NCBI RefSeq assembly: GCF_003387355.1
Contig: NZ_QUNH01000003.1
Span: 62,001 to 126,000 of the forward strand
Direction of reading: 5' to 3'
DNA length: 64,000 bases
Source: Winogradskyella sediminis
Lineage (GTDB): Bacteria; Bacteroidota; Bacteroidia; Flavobacteriales; Flavobacteriaceae
Shown here: positions 17,586-27,251 of the stretch, in pieces
How the letters are laid out: every line of letters begins with the position of its first letter
How positions within the stretch are numbered: position 1 is the first letter of the stretch
The notes under the pieces: model-generated
What the model saw: the letters and a program-made list of their open reading frames with translations, nothing else
Told to the model about the DNA's origin: nothing
The model's database searches: none
Program-made: the position numbers and the translations under genes

Positions 17586-18617
17586 ATGATTAAGAGGATT
17601 ACGACCTTATTTTTTATGCTTTTGGCACTGCCGTTGTTTGCACAATTGGGTGGTGAAGCGACGTATCAGTTTCTTAATCTTGTGTCTTCACCAAGACAAG
17701 CCGCTTTAGGCGGAAAGATTATTACCAACTTTGATCATGATGTTACGGAAGCCCTTTACAATCCGGCATCCATCAATTACAAAATGAGCAATCAATTGGC
17801 TGTTAATTATTCCAGCTATTTGGGAGGTATTAGCTACGGAACGGCAGCTTATGCCTATACTTGGGATAGACATGTACAAACTTTTCATATTGGTGTAACG
17901 TACATTAACTATGGCTCTTTTGACGGCTATGATGTCGATGGTAACTCAACAGGTACATTTAGTGGTAATGAAACAGCGATATCTGCGGGTTATAATTATA
18001 ATATTCCATATACCGATTTTTATATTGGCGCTAATCTTAAAGTTATTACTTCAGCGTTAGAACAGTACAATTCAATAGGAGGTGCTGTAGATTTTGGAGC
18101 TATGTATATTAATGAAAGACTCGATTTTCATGCGGCTTTAACGGTTAGAAATATAGGAACCCAGTTTACAACCTATGCAGGGCAGAAAGAACCGTTACCA
18201 TTAGAGGTTAATTTTGGTATGTCTCAAACTTTAGAAAATGTTCCGTTACGTTGGCACTTAACGCTAGAGAATTTACAAAAATGGCCTATAGGTGTTTCTA
18301 ATCCTGCGAGAGCGACTACAGATTTAGATGGTAATCAAACAGAAGAAAAAGTTGGATTTTTAAATAAAGGCTTACGTCATTTAATTTTAGGGGCCGAATT
18401 ATTTCCAGAAGGTGGTTTTAATGTGCGTTTAGGCTATAACTTTAGGCGTGCAGAAGAATTACGAATTGTAGATCAACGAAACTTCTCAGGACTCTCTGTA
18501 GGTGTAGGGATTAAATTAAATAAAATGCGTTTTAACTATACGCATGCGAGATATTCAGGAGCTTCAAATACAAGTTTTTTTGGACTTCAAATAGATTTAG
18601 ATGGCCGAAGAAGATAA
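17586..18617 (+). CDS. porQ: Type IX secretion system protein PorQ
   Basis: A 343-residue outer-membrane beta-barrel of the PorV/PorQ type, part of the T9SS shuttle/attachment machinery that processes cargo carrying C-terminal sorting domains. The signal peptide ends LPLFAQ, and the early motif YQFLNLVSSPRQAALGG with ALYNPASIN is characteristic of PorQ. Aromatic-rich amphipathic strands run to the C-terminus, which ends in an FGLQIDLDGRRR strand. The gene is followed by cmk, an arrangement I recall as common in Bacteroidota. A cargo candidate is encoded in this same window at 50189-53086. Confidence 0.88.
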   Translation: MIKRITTLFFMLLALPLFAQLGGEATYQFLNLVSSPRQAALGGKIITNFDHDVTEALYNPASINYKMSNQLAVNYSSYLGGISYGTAAYAYTWDRHVQTFHIGVTYINYGSFDGYDVDGNSTGTFSGNETAISAGYNYNIPYTDFYIGANLKVITSALEQYNSIGGAVDFGAMYINERLDFHAALTVRNIGTQFTTYAGQKEPLPLEVNFGMSQTLENVPLRWHLTLENLQKWPIGVSNPARATTDLDGNQTEEKVGFLNKGLRHLILGAELFPEGGFNVRLGYNFRRAEELRIVDQRNFSGLSVGVGIKLNKMRFNYTHARYSGASNTSFFGLQIDLDGRRR

Positions 18618-18715
18618 TAGTGAATTGAACATTACTTTCTAGTTTCAAACAGTTATAATCTATGCTAACTTTAAGGTTTCCATAGTAAAAAAACACAATA
18701 GATATTAAGCATAAT

Positions 18716-19405
18716 ATGAGTAAGATTATTATTGCAATAGACGGATTTTCATCCACGGGAAAAAGTACAATTGCCAAACAATTAGCAAACGCGCTAGACT
18801 ATATTTATGTCGATACAGGAGCAATGTATAGAGCAGTAGCGTACTTTGCCTTGAAACATAATCTAATTGGTGATGGTTTTTTTAAAGAAGATGAATTAGT
18901 TAATAGACTCGAAGATATAAGTATTAAATTTAAGTTTAACAAAGCTGTAGGTTTTGCTGAGGTCTATTTAAACGGAATAAATATTGAAGCTGATATAAGG
19001 ACACTTAGAGTCTCAAAGTTCGTTAGCCCAGTGGCAACATTGTCTGCAGTGCGTAGCAAATTAGTGGAGCAACAACAACTTATGGGAAAAGATAAAGGTA
19101 TTGTTATGGATGGTCGTGATATAGGAACTGTTGTTTTTCCTGATGCTGAATTAAAAATTTTTATGACTGCTTCTGCAGAAACAAGAGCCAAACGTCGTTA
19201 TAAAGAATTGTTAGATCGTGGTCACAAATTGAGTTATGAAGATGTCCTTGAAAACGTAACCACAAGAGATCATATTGATTCTACACGAGAAGATTCTCCA
19301 TTAGTAAAAGCTGAAGACGCTATAGAGATTGATAATTCCGATTTAACTATTAAAGCACAATTAGAAACTATAATTAACTTGGCTAATCAACGTATTAATG
19401 CTTAA
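18716..19405 (+). CDS. cmk: Cytidylate kinase (CMP/dCMP kinase)
   Basis: Phosphorylates CMP and dCMP with ATP in pyrimidine nucleotide metabolism. P-loop IDGFSSTGKSTIAKQLA at residues 8-24, the DTGAMYRAVAY substrate motif, the insert MDGRDIGTVVFPDAELKIF, and a C-terminal lid with arginines in TRAKRRYKEL. Length 229 residues fits the family. The common IDGPAGSGKST P-loop is here DGFSSTGKST, a variant I associate with Bacteroidota Cmk. It follows porQ on the same strand by 98 bases. Confidence 0.95.
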   Translation: MSKIIIAIDGFSSTGKSTIAKQLANALDYIYVDTGAMYRAVAYFALKHNLIGDGFFKEDELVNRLEDISIKFKFNKAVGFAEVYLNGINIEADIRTLRVSKFVSPVATLSAVRSKLVEQQQLMGKDKGIVMDGRDIGTVVFPDAELKIFMTASAETRAKRRYKELLDRGHKLSYEDVLENVTTRDHIDSTREDSPLVKAEDAIEIDNSDLTIKAQLETIINLANQRINA

Positions 19406-19438
19406 AAAAAAAGCGACCTTACAGAAGATAAAGTCGCT
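19404..19438 (-). terminator. Terminator of the Kbp-like gene, overlapping the cmk stop
   Basis: On the - strand: AGCGAC, 15-base loop, GTCGCT, then nine T. The T-run is the complement of the A-run at the cmk stop codon, so the two convergent genes share this 35-base stretch. Confidence 0.8.
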
Positions 19439-19462
19439 CGATTTATATGTTTGTTACCTTTA

Positions 19463-19840
19463 TTATAAATTAGGAATTACTAATTCCTGTCCTGGATGAA
19501 TCATATCAGGGTTCTTTAAAATATCGGTATTTGCTTCAAATATTTTTTGATATTTTCCAGGTTCACCATAGTATTGCTTTGCAATTTTCCCTAAAGTTTC
19601 ACCAGAAGAAACGGTATGTCTAGCATAAACAGACTCATCGGCAACCTTAATGTCTGCCATAATATCAGTAGGTTCTTCACCACCGATTTCTTTAATCTTA
19701 TCCCAGATTAAGTTTTTTTCGTATTGTGTTGCGGCCGTACCCCAAACTTTTAATTGTCCGTTTACTTCTTCAACATTTCCTTCTGCGATGTTTAATTTTT
19801 CTCCTAAGTCTAATACATCTTGATATTTAGCTCTAACCAT
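19463..19840 (-). CDS. BON-like plus LysM domain protein (Kbp/YgaU-like)
   Basis: A 125-residue cytosolic-looking protein without signal peptide. Residues about 10-65 resemble a degenerate BON domain (VEEVNGQLKVWGTAATQYEK), and residues 73-124 are a LysM domain (HTVSSGETLGKIAKQYYGEP to IHPGQELVIPNL). This BON-LysM order and size match E. coli Kbp (YgaU), a potassium-binding protein; whether this homologue binds K+ is not known from sequence. Single gene, transcribed towards cmk and divergent from rpsA, with its own terminator. Confidence 0.8.
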   Translation of the reverse strand: MVRAKYQDVLDLGEKLNIAEGNVEEVNGQLKVWGTAATQYEKNLIWDKIKEIGGEEPTDIMADIKVADESVYARHTVSSGETLGKIAKQYYGEPGKYQKIFEANTDILKNPDMIHPGQELVIPNL

Positions 19841-19972
19841 TTTTATAAATTTTAATTGTTAATAGTATTGTAAATATACCAATTTAAGTATTATAATTTT
19901 AACTGTAATACATCAAACAGGTATTCTATTACATAAGACACAAGACTAAAAGAAAAGTCACATAATTTAGTG

Positions 19973-20004
19973 TTTGGTAATCAGAATAATAAATAGTACT
20001 TTTG
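19973..20004 (+). promoter_or_regulatory. Sigma-ABfr promoter of rpsA
   Basis: TTTG at 19973-19976, 20-base spacer, TACTTTTG at 19997-20004: the best promoter match in the window, upstream of a gene expected to be very strongly expressed. Predicted start of transcription is near 20008, giving a leader of about 115 bases. Confidence 0.75.
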
Positions 20005-20007
20005 CAC

Positions 20008-20123
20008 TCCTTTTTAGCGATGTTAAGAAAGTAGAAAAGGGAACAAAACAAATATAATAATAACTTCTGTAGATTTTTCGCTAATCTTTCAATAATTACA
20101 GAATACAAATTTTAATTCAGCAC
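20008..20123 (+). promoter_or_regulatory. rpsA 5' leader with a long-range stem
   Basis: The untranslated leader contains a perfect seven-base inverted repeat, TTAGCGA at 20014-20020 and TCGCTAA at 20078-20084, closing a 57-base A-rich loop. A second short pairing, GAAAG 20027-20031 with CTTTC 20086-20090, would cross it. The structure may matter for control of S1 synthesis, but this is inference; the repeat is short. Confidence 0.35.
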
Positions 20124-21953
20124 ATGTCTGAAAAAGAAACAAATCAAGCTGAAGTTGAAGCAACTGAAGCAGTACAAGCTCCAGTAATCTCTGAAGCTCA
20201 AGCAAACCCAGAAAAATTCTTAAAAGAGTTCGATTGGCACAATTACGAAGAAGGAATTGAGCAAGTTGCGGACACTAAATTAGAAGAGTTCGAAAAATTA
20301 GTATCAGAAAATTTCGTTGACACTTTAGATGACGAAGTTGTAGAAGGTACTGTTATCACTATCACAGATCGTGATGCTATTATTGACATTAACGCAAAGT
20401 CTGAAGGTGTAATTTCTCTTAATGAGTTCCGTTACAACCCAAACTTAGCTGTTGGTGATAAAGTAGAAGTATTAATTGATGTACGTGAAGACGCGACAGG
20501 TCAGTTAGTATTATCTCACAGAAAAGCGAGAGTAATTAAAGCATGGGATCGTGTAAACAATGCACATGATACAGGCGAAATCGTTAACGGTTTTGTAAAG
20601 TGCAGAACTAAAGGTGGTATGATCGTAGATGTATTTGGTATAGAAGCATTCTTACCAGGTTCTCAAATCGATGTGAAGCCTATTAGAGATTACGATCAGT
20701 ACGTAAATAAAACTATGGAATTTAAAGTTGTGAAAATCAACCACGAATTCAAAAACATAGTCGTTTCTCATAAAGCGCTTATTGAAGCGGATATTGAAGA
20801 ACAAAAGAAAGAAATCATTGGTCAACTAGAAAAAGGACAAGTATTAGAAGGTATTGTGAAGAACATTACTTCTTATGGTGTGTTTATCGATTTAGGTGGT
20901 GTAGATGGTTTAGTTCATATTACAGATTTATCTTGGTCTCGTATTAACCATCCAAATGAGATTGTTGAGTTAGATCAGAAATTAAATGTTGTAATCCTTG
21001 ATTTTGATGAAAACAAATCAAGAATCCAATTAGGTCTTAAGCAATTATCTAAGCACCCTTGGGAAGCTTTAGGTGAAAACGTAAAAGTTGGAGATAAAGT
21101 AAAAGGTAAAGTCGTAGTTATCGCTGATTACGGTGCTTTTGTTGAAGTTGAAGAAGGTGTAGAAGGATTAGTTCACGTAAGTGAAATGTCTTGGTCAACA
21201 CATTTACGCTCAGCTCAAGATTTCGTATCTGTAGGAGATGAAATCGATGCTGTAATCTTAACTTTAGATAGAGAAGATCGTAAAATGTCTCTAGGTATTA
21301 AGCAATTAACTCCAGATCCATGGACAGATATTACGACTAAGTATCCTGTAGGTTCTAAGCACACAGGTATTGTACGTAACTTTACAAACTTTGGTGTTTT
21401 TGTTGAATTAGAAGAAGGAATCGACGGATTAATTTATATCTCTGATTTATCTTGGACTAAGAAAATTAAGCATCCATCAGAATTCTGTAACGTTGGTGAT
21501 AAATTAGATGTTGTAGTATTAGAGTTAGATGTAGAAGGACGTAAATTATCTTTAGGTCATAAGCAAACTACTGAAAACCCTTGGGATAAGTACGAAACTG
21601 AGTTCGCTCTTGGTACTAGCCATACTGCAGCTATTACAGAAATGGTAGATAAAGGTGCAACTATTGAATTTAACGAAGATATCGTTGCCTTTGTACCAGC
21701 ACGTCACTTAGAGAAAGAAGATGGTTCTAAACTTGCTAAAGGTGAAGAAGCAGAATTCAAGATCATTGAATTTAATAAAGAATTCAAACGTGTTGTAGCA
21801 TCTCATACAGCTGTATTTAGAGAAGAAGAAGCTAAAATCGTTAAGCAAGCTGTTAGAAAGCAGGAAGCTCAAGCGGCAGAAGCTAAACCTACTTTAGGTG
21901 ATGCAAATGATGCTTTACAAGCACTTAAAGATAAAATGGACGGGAAGAAATAA
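20124..21953 (+). CDS. rpsA: 30S ribosomal protein S1
   Basis: Binds mRNA and brings it to the 30S subunit. The 609 residues hold six S1 (OB-fold) repeats at about 75-137, 153-220, 241-311, 328-398, 413-482 and 500-570; repeats 3-5 are the most canonical (for example SYGVFIDLGGVDGLVHITDL and DYGAFVEVEEGVEGLVHVSE). The N-terminal 70 residues are acidic and the C-terminus is lysine- and alanine-rich. Codon use is visibly more biased than in its neighbours, as expected for high expression. Monocistronic, with strong promoter and strong terminator. Confidence 0.96.
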   Translation: MSEKETNQAEVEATEAVQAPVISEAQANPEKFLKEFDWHNYEEGIEQVADTKLEEFEKLVSENFVDTLDDEVVEGTVITITDRDAIIDINAKSEGVISLNEFRYNPNLAVGDKVEVLIDVREDATGQLVLSHRKARVIKAWDRVNNAHDTGEIVNGFVKCRTKGGMIVDVFGIEAFLPGSQIDVKPIRDYDQYVNKTMEFKVVKINHEFKNIVVSHKALIEADIEEQKKEIIGQLEKGQVLEGIVKNITSYGVFIDLGGVDGLVHITDLSWSRINHPNEIVELDQKLNVVILDFDENKSRIQLGLKQLSKHPWEALGENVKVGDKVKGKVVVIADYGAFVEVEEGVEGLVHVSEMSWSTHLRSAQDFVSVGDEIDAVILTLDREDRKMSLGIKQLTPDPWTDITTKYPVGSKHTGIVRNFTNFGVFVELEEGIDGLIYISDLSWTKKIKHPSEFCNVGDKLDVVVLELDVEGRKLSLGHKQTTENPWDKYETEFALGTSHTAAITEMVDKGATIEFNEDIVAFVPARHLEKEDGSKLAKGEEAEFKIIEFNKEFKRVVASHTAVFREEEAKIVKQAVRKQEAQAAEAKPTLGDANDALQALKDKMDGKK

Positions 21954-22004
21954 TTTCCTAAATTTTGAGTCAGCCTTTTTAGGTTGACAACTTTAAAAAT
22001 ATAT

Positions 22005-22036
22005 AAACCAGAGAATTTTATTCTCTGGTTTTTTTT
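22005..22036 (+). terminator. Strong Rho-independent terminator of rpsA
   Basis: Eleven-pair perfect stem (AAACCAGAGAA / TTCTCTGGTTT) with a five-base loop and eight or more T, 52 bases after the rpsA stop. A weaker hairpin (GTCAGCCT / AGGTTGAC) precedes it at about 21970-21988. Confidence 0.9.
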
Positions 22037-22153
22037 GTTTTATATCAGAAAAAGAGCGTTTCTACTTCATATTTTAATACGATTGTACTATAGTATTATA
22101 ATGTGATGCTTAAACTTTAGAGTGTAAAATTACATTAAGATAGTGATGAAAAG

Positions 22154-22180
22154 AAAAAAGGCCTCCATTGTGGAAGCCTT
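22154..22180 (-). terminator. Terminator of the S10 peptidase gene
   Basis: On the - strand AAGGCTTCCA, loop CAA, TGGAGGCCTT, then a T-run. Ten pairs with one T-G wobble. It lies about 57 bases past the stop codon of the leftward S10 gene. Confidence 0.8.
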
Positions 22181-22237
22181 ATATTTTTTTAAGAAAAAAC
22201 TGGTGTTTTATATTGAATTCAAGACTATTAAAGAGAC

Positions 22238-23725
22238 TTAATATTTCGCTGATTGTCCTTTAGAAAGTGAATTTGCAATAAACTCACGTAAGTCTTCATT
22301 GGCTTTAATGAGATCTTCATTTCTTAAGTACATCATATGTCCACTTCTATAAGCTTTAAATGAAAAACGATCTTTCATTTTACCACTAGGATCAATTTGC
22401 CATTGTGAATATTTTGCAGAAAAATACGTCGTTGCTCCATCATAATAGCCAGATTGGGTTAATACTTTTAAATATGGATTTTGTGCCATAGCTTGCCGTA
22501 AATTATCTCTAGTATTATCATTAGAATCGTCCCAGCGACCCGTATTTCCAAAGACATTATACTTTACATCAGTTTTAAACCCTAATTCATTTTGTATATA
22601 ATAATTAATGGCTGGTGTAAACGAATGTAACCATGAGGTAAGTTCTGCACTATAATCTGGACTAGATCCTGTTTCTATTTTATCTATTCCAATATACCTA
22701 GAGTCTAATCGACCTATAGTTTCTCCGGTTTTCTCCCGTAACAATGCTTTCCAGAAAAAACGTGTTGAAACATCTAAATTCTGTTGTAAAATAACTTTTT
22801 CGGTCAAACCAGAATAATAACTCATTTGTTTGGCAATAGCATTTTTTTCTTCCTCTAGAATAAAACCACCTTTAGCAATGGCAGGCATTAAATCGTTAAT
22901 GGCAAAGTGTTCTACTTCGGGTAAAATATCTAATAAATCCTTATTTTGGAGATGAGGAGCAAGCATGTTATGATACCAAGCCGCAGCAGTAAAATACGGT
23001 AGATTTAAGCTAGAAGATAAGGGGCCACCTACACGAAGCACTTTGTAATCTGCAGGTGATACCAAAATAACACCATTAAGATACATCCATTGTCTATTCT
23101 GAAGCTCTAAAGATAAACCCATTACACGTGTTCCACCATAGCTCTCACCGATAATATATTTAGGGGATTGCCATTTGTTGTGCCTTGTTGTAAAGGTATT
23201 CATCCAACTTGCCAAGTATTTAATATCGGCATTCACACCAAAAAATAATTTATCATCAGGCATTTTTCCATCTTTATCAGCTACTTTTCTTGAATATCCG
23301 GTATTTACAGGATTTATAAAGACAATATCCGCGACATCTAAAATAGAATTAGGGTTGTCTTTAACTCCGTAGGGCTGTATAGGATAACCTTCATTATCAA
23401 TATTTAAAACCTTTGGGCCAGTATAGGCAATATGCATCCAAAGTGATGCAGAACCAGGACCTCCATTAAAAGAATACACAATTGGTCTAATTTTGTTATT
23501 AGTATCGTTAGTGCGTTTATAGTATGTGTAATAAAGCGATGCAATCATCTTGCCATCAGTATTCCAAACAGGTTGAAATCCGGTTTCTGCAGTATATGTT
23601 ATTTGTTTCCCTTTAATTGTTACAGAATGATTTGTGACGTAAGCTGTATCGATAGGGATTTTTAAATCTTGAGCAAAGCTAAATATAAAGCTAAAGCACA
23701 GCAAAATGAGAAAACGATATTTCAT
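22238..23725 (-). CDS. Secreted serine carboxypeptidase-like protein, peptidase family S10
   Basis: A 495-residue exported hydrolase. The signal peptide (MKYRFLILLCFSFIFSFAQ) is followed by the S10 hallmarks: oxyanion-hole segment YSFNGGPGSASLWMH at about 84-98, nucleophile elbow GESYGGTR with Ser195, the aspartate region near SGYYDGATTYF, and the histidine in SGHMMYL close to the C-terminus. S10 enzymes remove C-terminal residues at acid pH; bacterial members are less studied. Monocistronic, with a clear terminator. Probably periplasmic, feeding peptide use. Confidence 0.88.
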   Translation of the reverse strand: MKYRFLILLCFSFIFSFAQDLKIPIDTAYVTNHSVTIKGKQITYTAETGFQPVWNTDGKMIASLYYTYYKRTNDTNNKIRPIVYSFNGGPGSASLWMHIAYTGPKVLNIDNEGYPIQPYGVKDNPNSILDVADIVFINPVNTGYSRKVADKDGKMPDDKLFFGVNADIKYLASWMNTFTTRHNKWQSPKYIIGESYGGTRVMGLSLELQNRQWMYLNGVILVSPADYKVLRVGGPLSSSLNLPYFTAAAWYHNMLAPHLQNKDLLDILPEVEHFAINDLMPAIAKGGFILEEEKNAIAKQMSYYSGLTEKVILQQNLDVSTRFFWKALLREKTGETIGRLDSRYIGIDKIETGSSPDYSAELTSWLHSFTPAINYYIQNELGFKTDVKYNVFGNTGRWDDSNDNTRDNLRQAMAQNPYLKVLTQSGYYDGATTYFSAKYSQWQIDPSGKMKDRFSFKAYRSGHMMYLRNEDLIKANEDLREFIANSLSKGQSAKY

Positions 23726-23835
23726 GTGTTACGGTTTTAGTTGAAAAGCTTAAAGGTACTAAAAGGAAAATTTAGTAAATCTGATATTCGATTGATTATA
23801 TATAAAGTTGTATGTTGCTACATCTATTAAATTAA

Positions 23836-24876
23836 CTAGCTATTATAGACTCTATTTTCTTGTTCTGCAACACGTATAAACGTAGTACGCTTAGTGAGTT
23901 CTTTAAGGCGAGCAGCACCAACGTAAGTGCAAGTGCTACGTAAACCTCCTAATATATCTTGTAGCGTATTTTTCACATCACCTTTGTATGGCACTTCAAC
24001 CGTTTTGCCTTCACTAGCTCTGTATTCTGCAACACCACCAACATATTTATCCATAGCTGTAGCAGAACTCATGCCGTAAAATTGTTTGTATTGTTCTCCA
24101 TCTCGTGTTATAAGTTCTCCACCACTTTCAGTATGTCCAGCAAACATACCACCAAGCATTACAAAGTCTGCACCTGCACCAAAGGCTTTAGCAACATCAC
24201 CTGGAGTTGAGCAGCCGCCATCACTAATAATTTGTCCACCTAAGCCGTGAGCCGCATCAGCACATTCAATAATAGCCGATAATTGCGGATAGCCAACACC
24301 AGTTTTTACACGAGTTGTACAAACACTTCCTGGACCTATACCAACTTTTACAATGTCTGCTCCAGAAAGTAGTAACTGTTCAACCATTTCGCCTGTAACA
24401 ACATTACCCGCAATAATCACCTTATCTGGATAATGTGCTCGTGTTTGTTGTAAAAATTCTACAAAATGCTCAGAATAGCCATTAGCAACATCAATGCATA
24501 TAAATTTTAATTCAGGATGATTTTGGAATACCGCTTTCAATGTATTAGAATCTTCTTGTCCTGTACCTGTACTTATGGCAATATAATTTGTAATGTCTTT
24601 GGGCGCTGAATTTAAAAATGCGTCCCATTGGTCTGCTGTATAATGCTTATGAATAGCTGTAAATAGATTTTGTTCAGCTAAAACTAACGCCATTTCAAAA
24701 GTGCCAACAGTATCCATATTTGCAGCCATTATTGGTATACCTGTCCAAGTTGCTGTACTATTTAAAAACGTAAAATTACGCTTTAAAGTCACTTGAGATC
24801 TGCTTTTTAGTGTCGACCGTTTTGGACGAATCATAACATCTTTAAAGCCTAATTTAATTTCGTGTTCTATATGCAT
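23836..24876 (-). CDS. guaC: GMP reductase
   Basis: Converts GMP to IMP with NADPH, returning guanine nucleotides to the purine pool. The IMPDH/GMPR barrel carries the catalytic-cysteine loop [20 protein letters not shown], the phosphate-binding [20 protein letters not shown] and the C-terminal [13 protein letters not shown]. No CBS domains, as expected for GuaC rather than GuaB. The frame runs upstream to a TTG at 24903, but that codon lies inside a candidate -7 box, and the family N-terminus ([20 protein letters not shown]) begins at ATG 24876, which I choose. Confidence 0.92.
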   Translation of the reverse strand: MHIEHEIKLGFKDVMIRPKRSTLKSRSQVTLKRNFTFLNSTATWTGIPIMAANMDTVGTFEMALVLAEQNLFTAIHKHYTADQWDAFLNSAPKDITNYIAISTGTGQEDSNTLKAVFQNHPELKFICIDVANGYSEHFVEFLQQTRAHYPDKVIIAGNVVTGEMVEQLLLSGADIVKVGIGPGSVCTTRVKTGVGYPQLSAIIECADAAHGLGGQIISDGGCSTPGDVAKAFGAGADFVMLGGMFAGHTESGGELITRDGEQYKQFYGMSSATAMDKYVGGVAEYRASEGKTVEVPYKGDVKNTLQDILGGLRSTCTYVGAARLKELTKRTTFIRVAEQENRVYNS

Positions 24877-24900
24877 CTTTGGAGTGAGTTTGGTGTTATC

Positions 24901-24908
24901 CAAAAATA
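24901..24908 (-). promoter_or_regulatory. Candidate -7 box (TATTTTTG) for guaC
   Basis: Exact TAnnTTTG on the - strand, with a TTG 26 bases upstream (slightly long spacer). Transcription would start about 20 bases before the ATG at 24876, and downstream of the TTG at 24903. Confidence 0.4.
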
Positions 24909-25054
24909 CAAGTTCTTAGAAAAAAGGATGTTTACAATCGCAACGGTCTTAAAATCTTTTATTAACAATTGTTTATAGCCTTTGACGCGTATGGTTGTAT
25001 TGGGGCTGATATTTTATATTTTAAGAGGTGTTTAAGTTAAAACCAAAGGATAAT

Positions 25055-25825
25055 TTAAAAGTCTTCAAAAACACCTAAGCCAAACAACGCAAAATCGTAT
25101 TTTACGGGATCTTTAGGGGCTAAGTTTCGTAAAGCAGCATCTAATTCAGAAAGTGCTTTTCCGTCGTTCTGTTTTCGCTTTAACAAACCTAACTGACGAG
25201 CGATATTCCCAGAATGAACATCTAGAGGGCAGCTTAATTGGGAAGGTGATAAAGAGGACCAAATGCCAAAATCAACGCCATTGTTGTCATTTCTTACCAT
25301 CCAACGTAGATACATGTTAATACGTTTGGCAGCTGAATTTTTAAAAGGGTCACTCACGTGCTTTTGTGTACGCTCTAAATGCGGAATTTCGAAAAACACC
25401 TTTTTAAACTCGTGAATACTTATTTGAAGGGAATCCTTTTCAGCATATTTAGAAAACACGGATTCTAAGCCATTATGGGTTTTGTAAATATGTTGTAAGC
25501 TCTTAACAAACTGCACAAAATCATTACCGTTGAATGTACGATGCACAAACGGGATTAATTTTTCTAAATCAGCATCTTGGTGCTGCATTATAAACTCAAA
25601 AGGGGAGTGGTCTAATAGTTCAACCATGCGATTAGCATTTTTAATAATACTTTTTCTATTACCCCAAGCTATGGTGGCTGTTAAAAAACCAGCAATCTCA
25701 ATATCCTCTTTTTTAGAAAATTGATGTGGAATTTGAATAGGGTCGCTTTCAATAAATTTTGGGTTATTGTAGAGGTTGACCTTTTCGTCTAAGAAATCTT
25801 TAAGTTCTGATGTTTTAAGTTTCAA
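25055..25825 (-). CDS. TIGR02757 (DUF2400) family protein
   Basis: A 256-residue member of a conserved family of unknown function found widely in Bacteroidota. Recognised from the motifs IAGFLTATIAWGNRKSIIKNA near the N-terminus, LRWMVRNDNNGVDFGIWSS in the middle, and CPLDVHSGNIARQLGL near the C-terminus. The conserved arginine, tryptophan and aspartates and the all-helical prediction have led to suggestions of a relation to helix-hairpin-helix DNA glycosylases, but no activity is established. No signal peptide. Same strand as guaC, with about 180 bases between. Confidence 0.8.
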   Translation of the reverse strand: MKLKTSELKDFLDEKVNLYNNPKFIESDPIQIPHQFSKKEDIEIAGFLTATIAWGNRKSIIKNANRMVELLDHSPFEFIMQHQDADLEKLIPFVHRTFNGNDFVQFVKSLQHIYKTHNGLESVFSKYAEKDSLQISIHEFKKVFFEIPHLERTQKHVSDPFKNSAAKRINMYLRWMVRNDNNGVDFGIWSSLSPSQLSCPLDVHSGNIARQLGLLKRKQNDGKALSELDAALRNLAPKDPVKYDFALFGLGVFEDF

Positions 25826-25940
25826 TTTTATGGATTGATTTGAATGTAAAAATAAAGATTATATAGACATTATATGTTATGACCTATAAAGTCTAGGGTA
25901 AATAAAATTTTATTCTAGTTTAGTTCAATTAGCTAAATAC

Positions 25941-27035
25941 TTAAAATTGAATTTGGAACAGAACGAGTTCTGAAAGTGATAACATATAGGAAATGGATTT
26001 TAAAGGTGTGCGATAGGCAGGAAAGAATCCTACATGAAATTCATTATCTTTTACAGCAGTTTTAAGATGGTTTTCTGTTAAAGTTTTATAGACAGGTTTA
26101 TTCACAATGTATTTCCATATTTTAAAGGTCTTAAAGTTTTTTGAAAATTTTCTCTTAAATCTAAATAAAGTGTCTTCTTTGCTACCTTTTCCACCTCCTA
26201 AATTTAAGTATCTAAAACCTTCATTAGTAGCGATTTTGCACATTTCATCTATAATTAACTTTATAGGTTGAAGTTTAAAATAATCTGCATCAAGACCTGA
26301 TAGGTGATACTGAACAATATGTCCTGTTTTTATAAAGATAGCACCCGCAATAATGTCTTTTGTTTCGTGATGTTGACATAACATTAGCTTGGAATCATAT
26401 TCACTACTCGACAATAAGTTATAGTAATACTCCGTATTAAAGTGGTAACTCTCATCAGCTCCAATACGCTTCATGTTATTTAAATATAGTTTAATAAACG
26501 TTTTAATATGTGCATCCGTGTAGCCTTCAAAAACAGTACAGTGTTTACGAGATTTGTTTAAGTAGGTTCTTAAGCGCCTATTATAAAATGCTCTTTGGTC
26601 GGCTAAGGATTTGCTAAGGTCAATGTAAACGACTTTACCAATGGCTTCAACATTACCTAAACCTATAAGTGTAGGCGCTTTTTCTTCAATAAAAGGATGC
26701 AATCTGGAGAATACTGCAATAATTTTTTCTCTTTTAAAAAAGATTTTTAGTGCCTTATGAAACTCAGCATTATCAAAATTGTTGGCTTTATTTATATATA
26801 TAGGACCAGCATAACCATATACAGAAGTCATATCTTTATAGTCAGAGTTTTCAATGTCTCTAATTAAAAAAGGTAGAGCAATAGTTGTACTACCATCAGT
26901 ATATTTTAAGAGTATAGGTAGTTCTCCTTTTTTCTTTGAAAGCTGATGGTAATCATAAGTATGGTAAAAATCGGTATGCTCTACTTTAGATAGTAAAGTT
27001 CTCCATTCATTTTTATCTTTTATAACTTCAATCAA
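25941..27035 (-). CDS. GNAT-fold acyltransferase, FemAB/BioF2-like
   Basis: A 364-residue protein with two GNAT-like halves. The central segment RAFYNRRLRTYLNKSRKH is typical of FemAB-related (Acetyltransf_6/BioF2-like) proteins, and the C-terminal GNAT motif appears in FRYLNLGGGKGSKEDTLFRF. Relatives transfer aminoacyl or acyl groups onto peptidoglycan precursors or glycans, and many occur in polysaccharide clusters; no such cluster is adjacent here. Substrate unknown. The gene is AT-rich and stands alone, with a 216-base AT-rich gap upstream that shows no gene. Confidence 0.75.
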   Translation of the reverse strand: MIEVIKDKNEWRTLLSKVEHTDFYHTYDYHQLSKKKGELPILLKYTDGSTTIALPFLIRDIENSDYKDMTSVYGYAGPIYINKANNFDNAEFHKALKIFFKREKIIAVFSRLHPFIEEKAPTLIGLGNVEAIGKVVYIDLSKSLADQRAFYNRRLRTYLNKSRKHCTVFEGYTDAHIKTFIKLYLNNMKRIGADESYHFNTEYYYNLLSSSEYDSKLMLCQHHETKDIIAGAIFIKTGHIVQYHLSGLDADYFKLQPIKLIIDEMCKIATNEGFRYLNLGGGKGSKEDTLFRFKRKFSKNFKTFKIWKYIVNKPVYKTLTENHLKTAVKDNEFHVGFFPAYRTPLKSISYMLSLSELVLFQIQF

Positions 27036-27251
27036 TTCATTAAAAATAATATGACTAAAGTTAATATAATAATTACACTTAATATAGTAATGTTAATAAG
27101 TTAAGTTGCTTATTTAGTGTGTGCTATAATAATTTTGAATCAATGTATTCAATTAATTATTGCTCAGAATTTGAATTTCGAAATAGAAAGGTAATAGTTT
27201 ATTAGTTAATATATATGGAGTCAAATCTGATTAATATATTTAAACAGTGTA

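Noticed and set aside
27036..27251. Possible small gene or RNA in the AT-rich gap before the FemAB/GNAT-like gene
   Set aside because: Only very short frames with no start context and no stable hairpin; treated as plain intergenic DNA.
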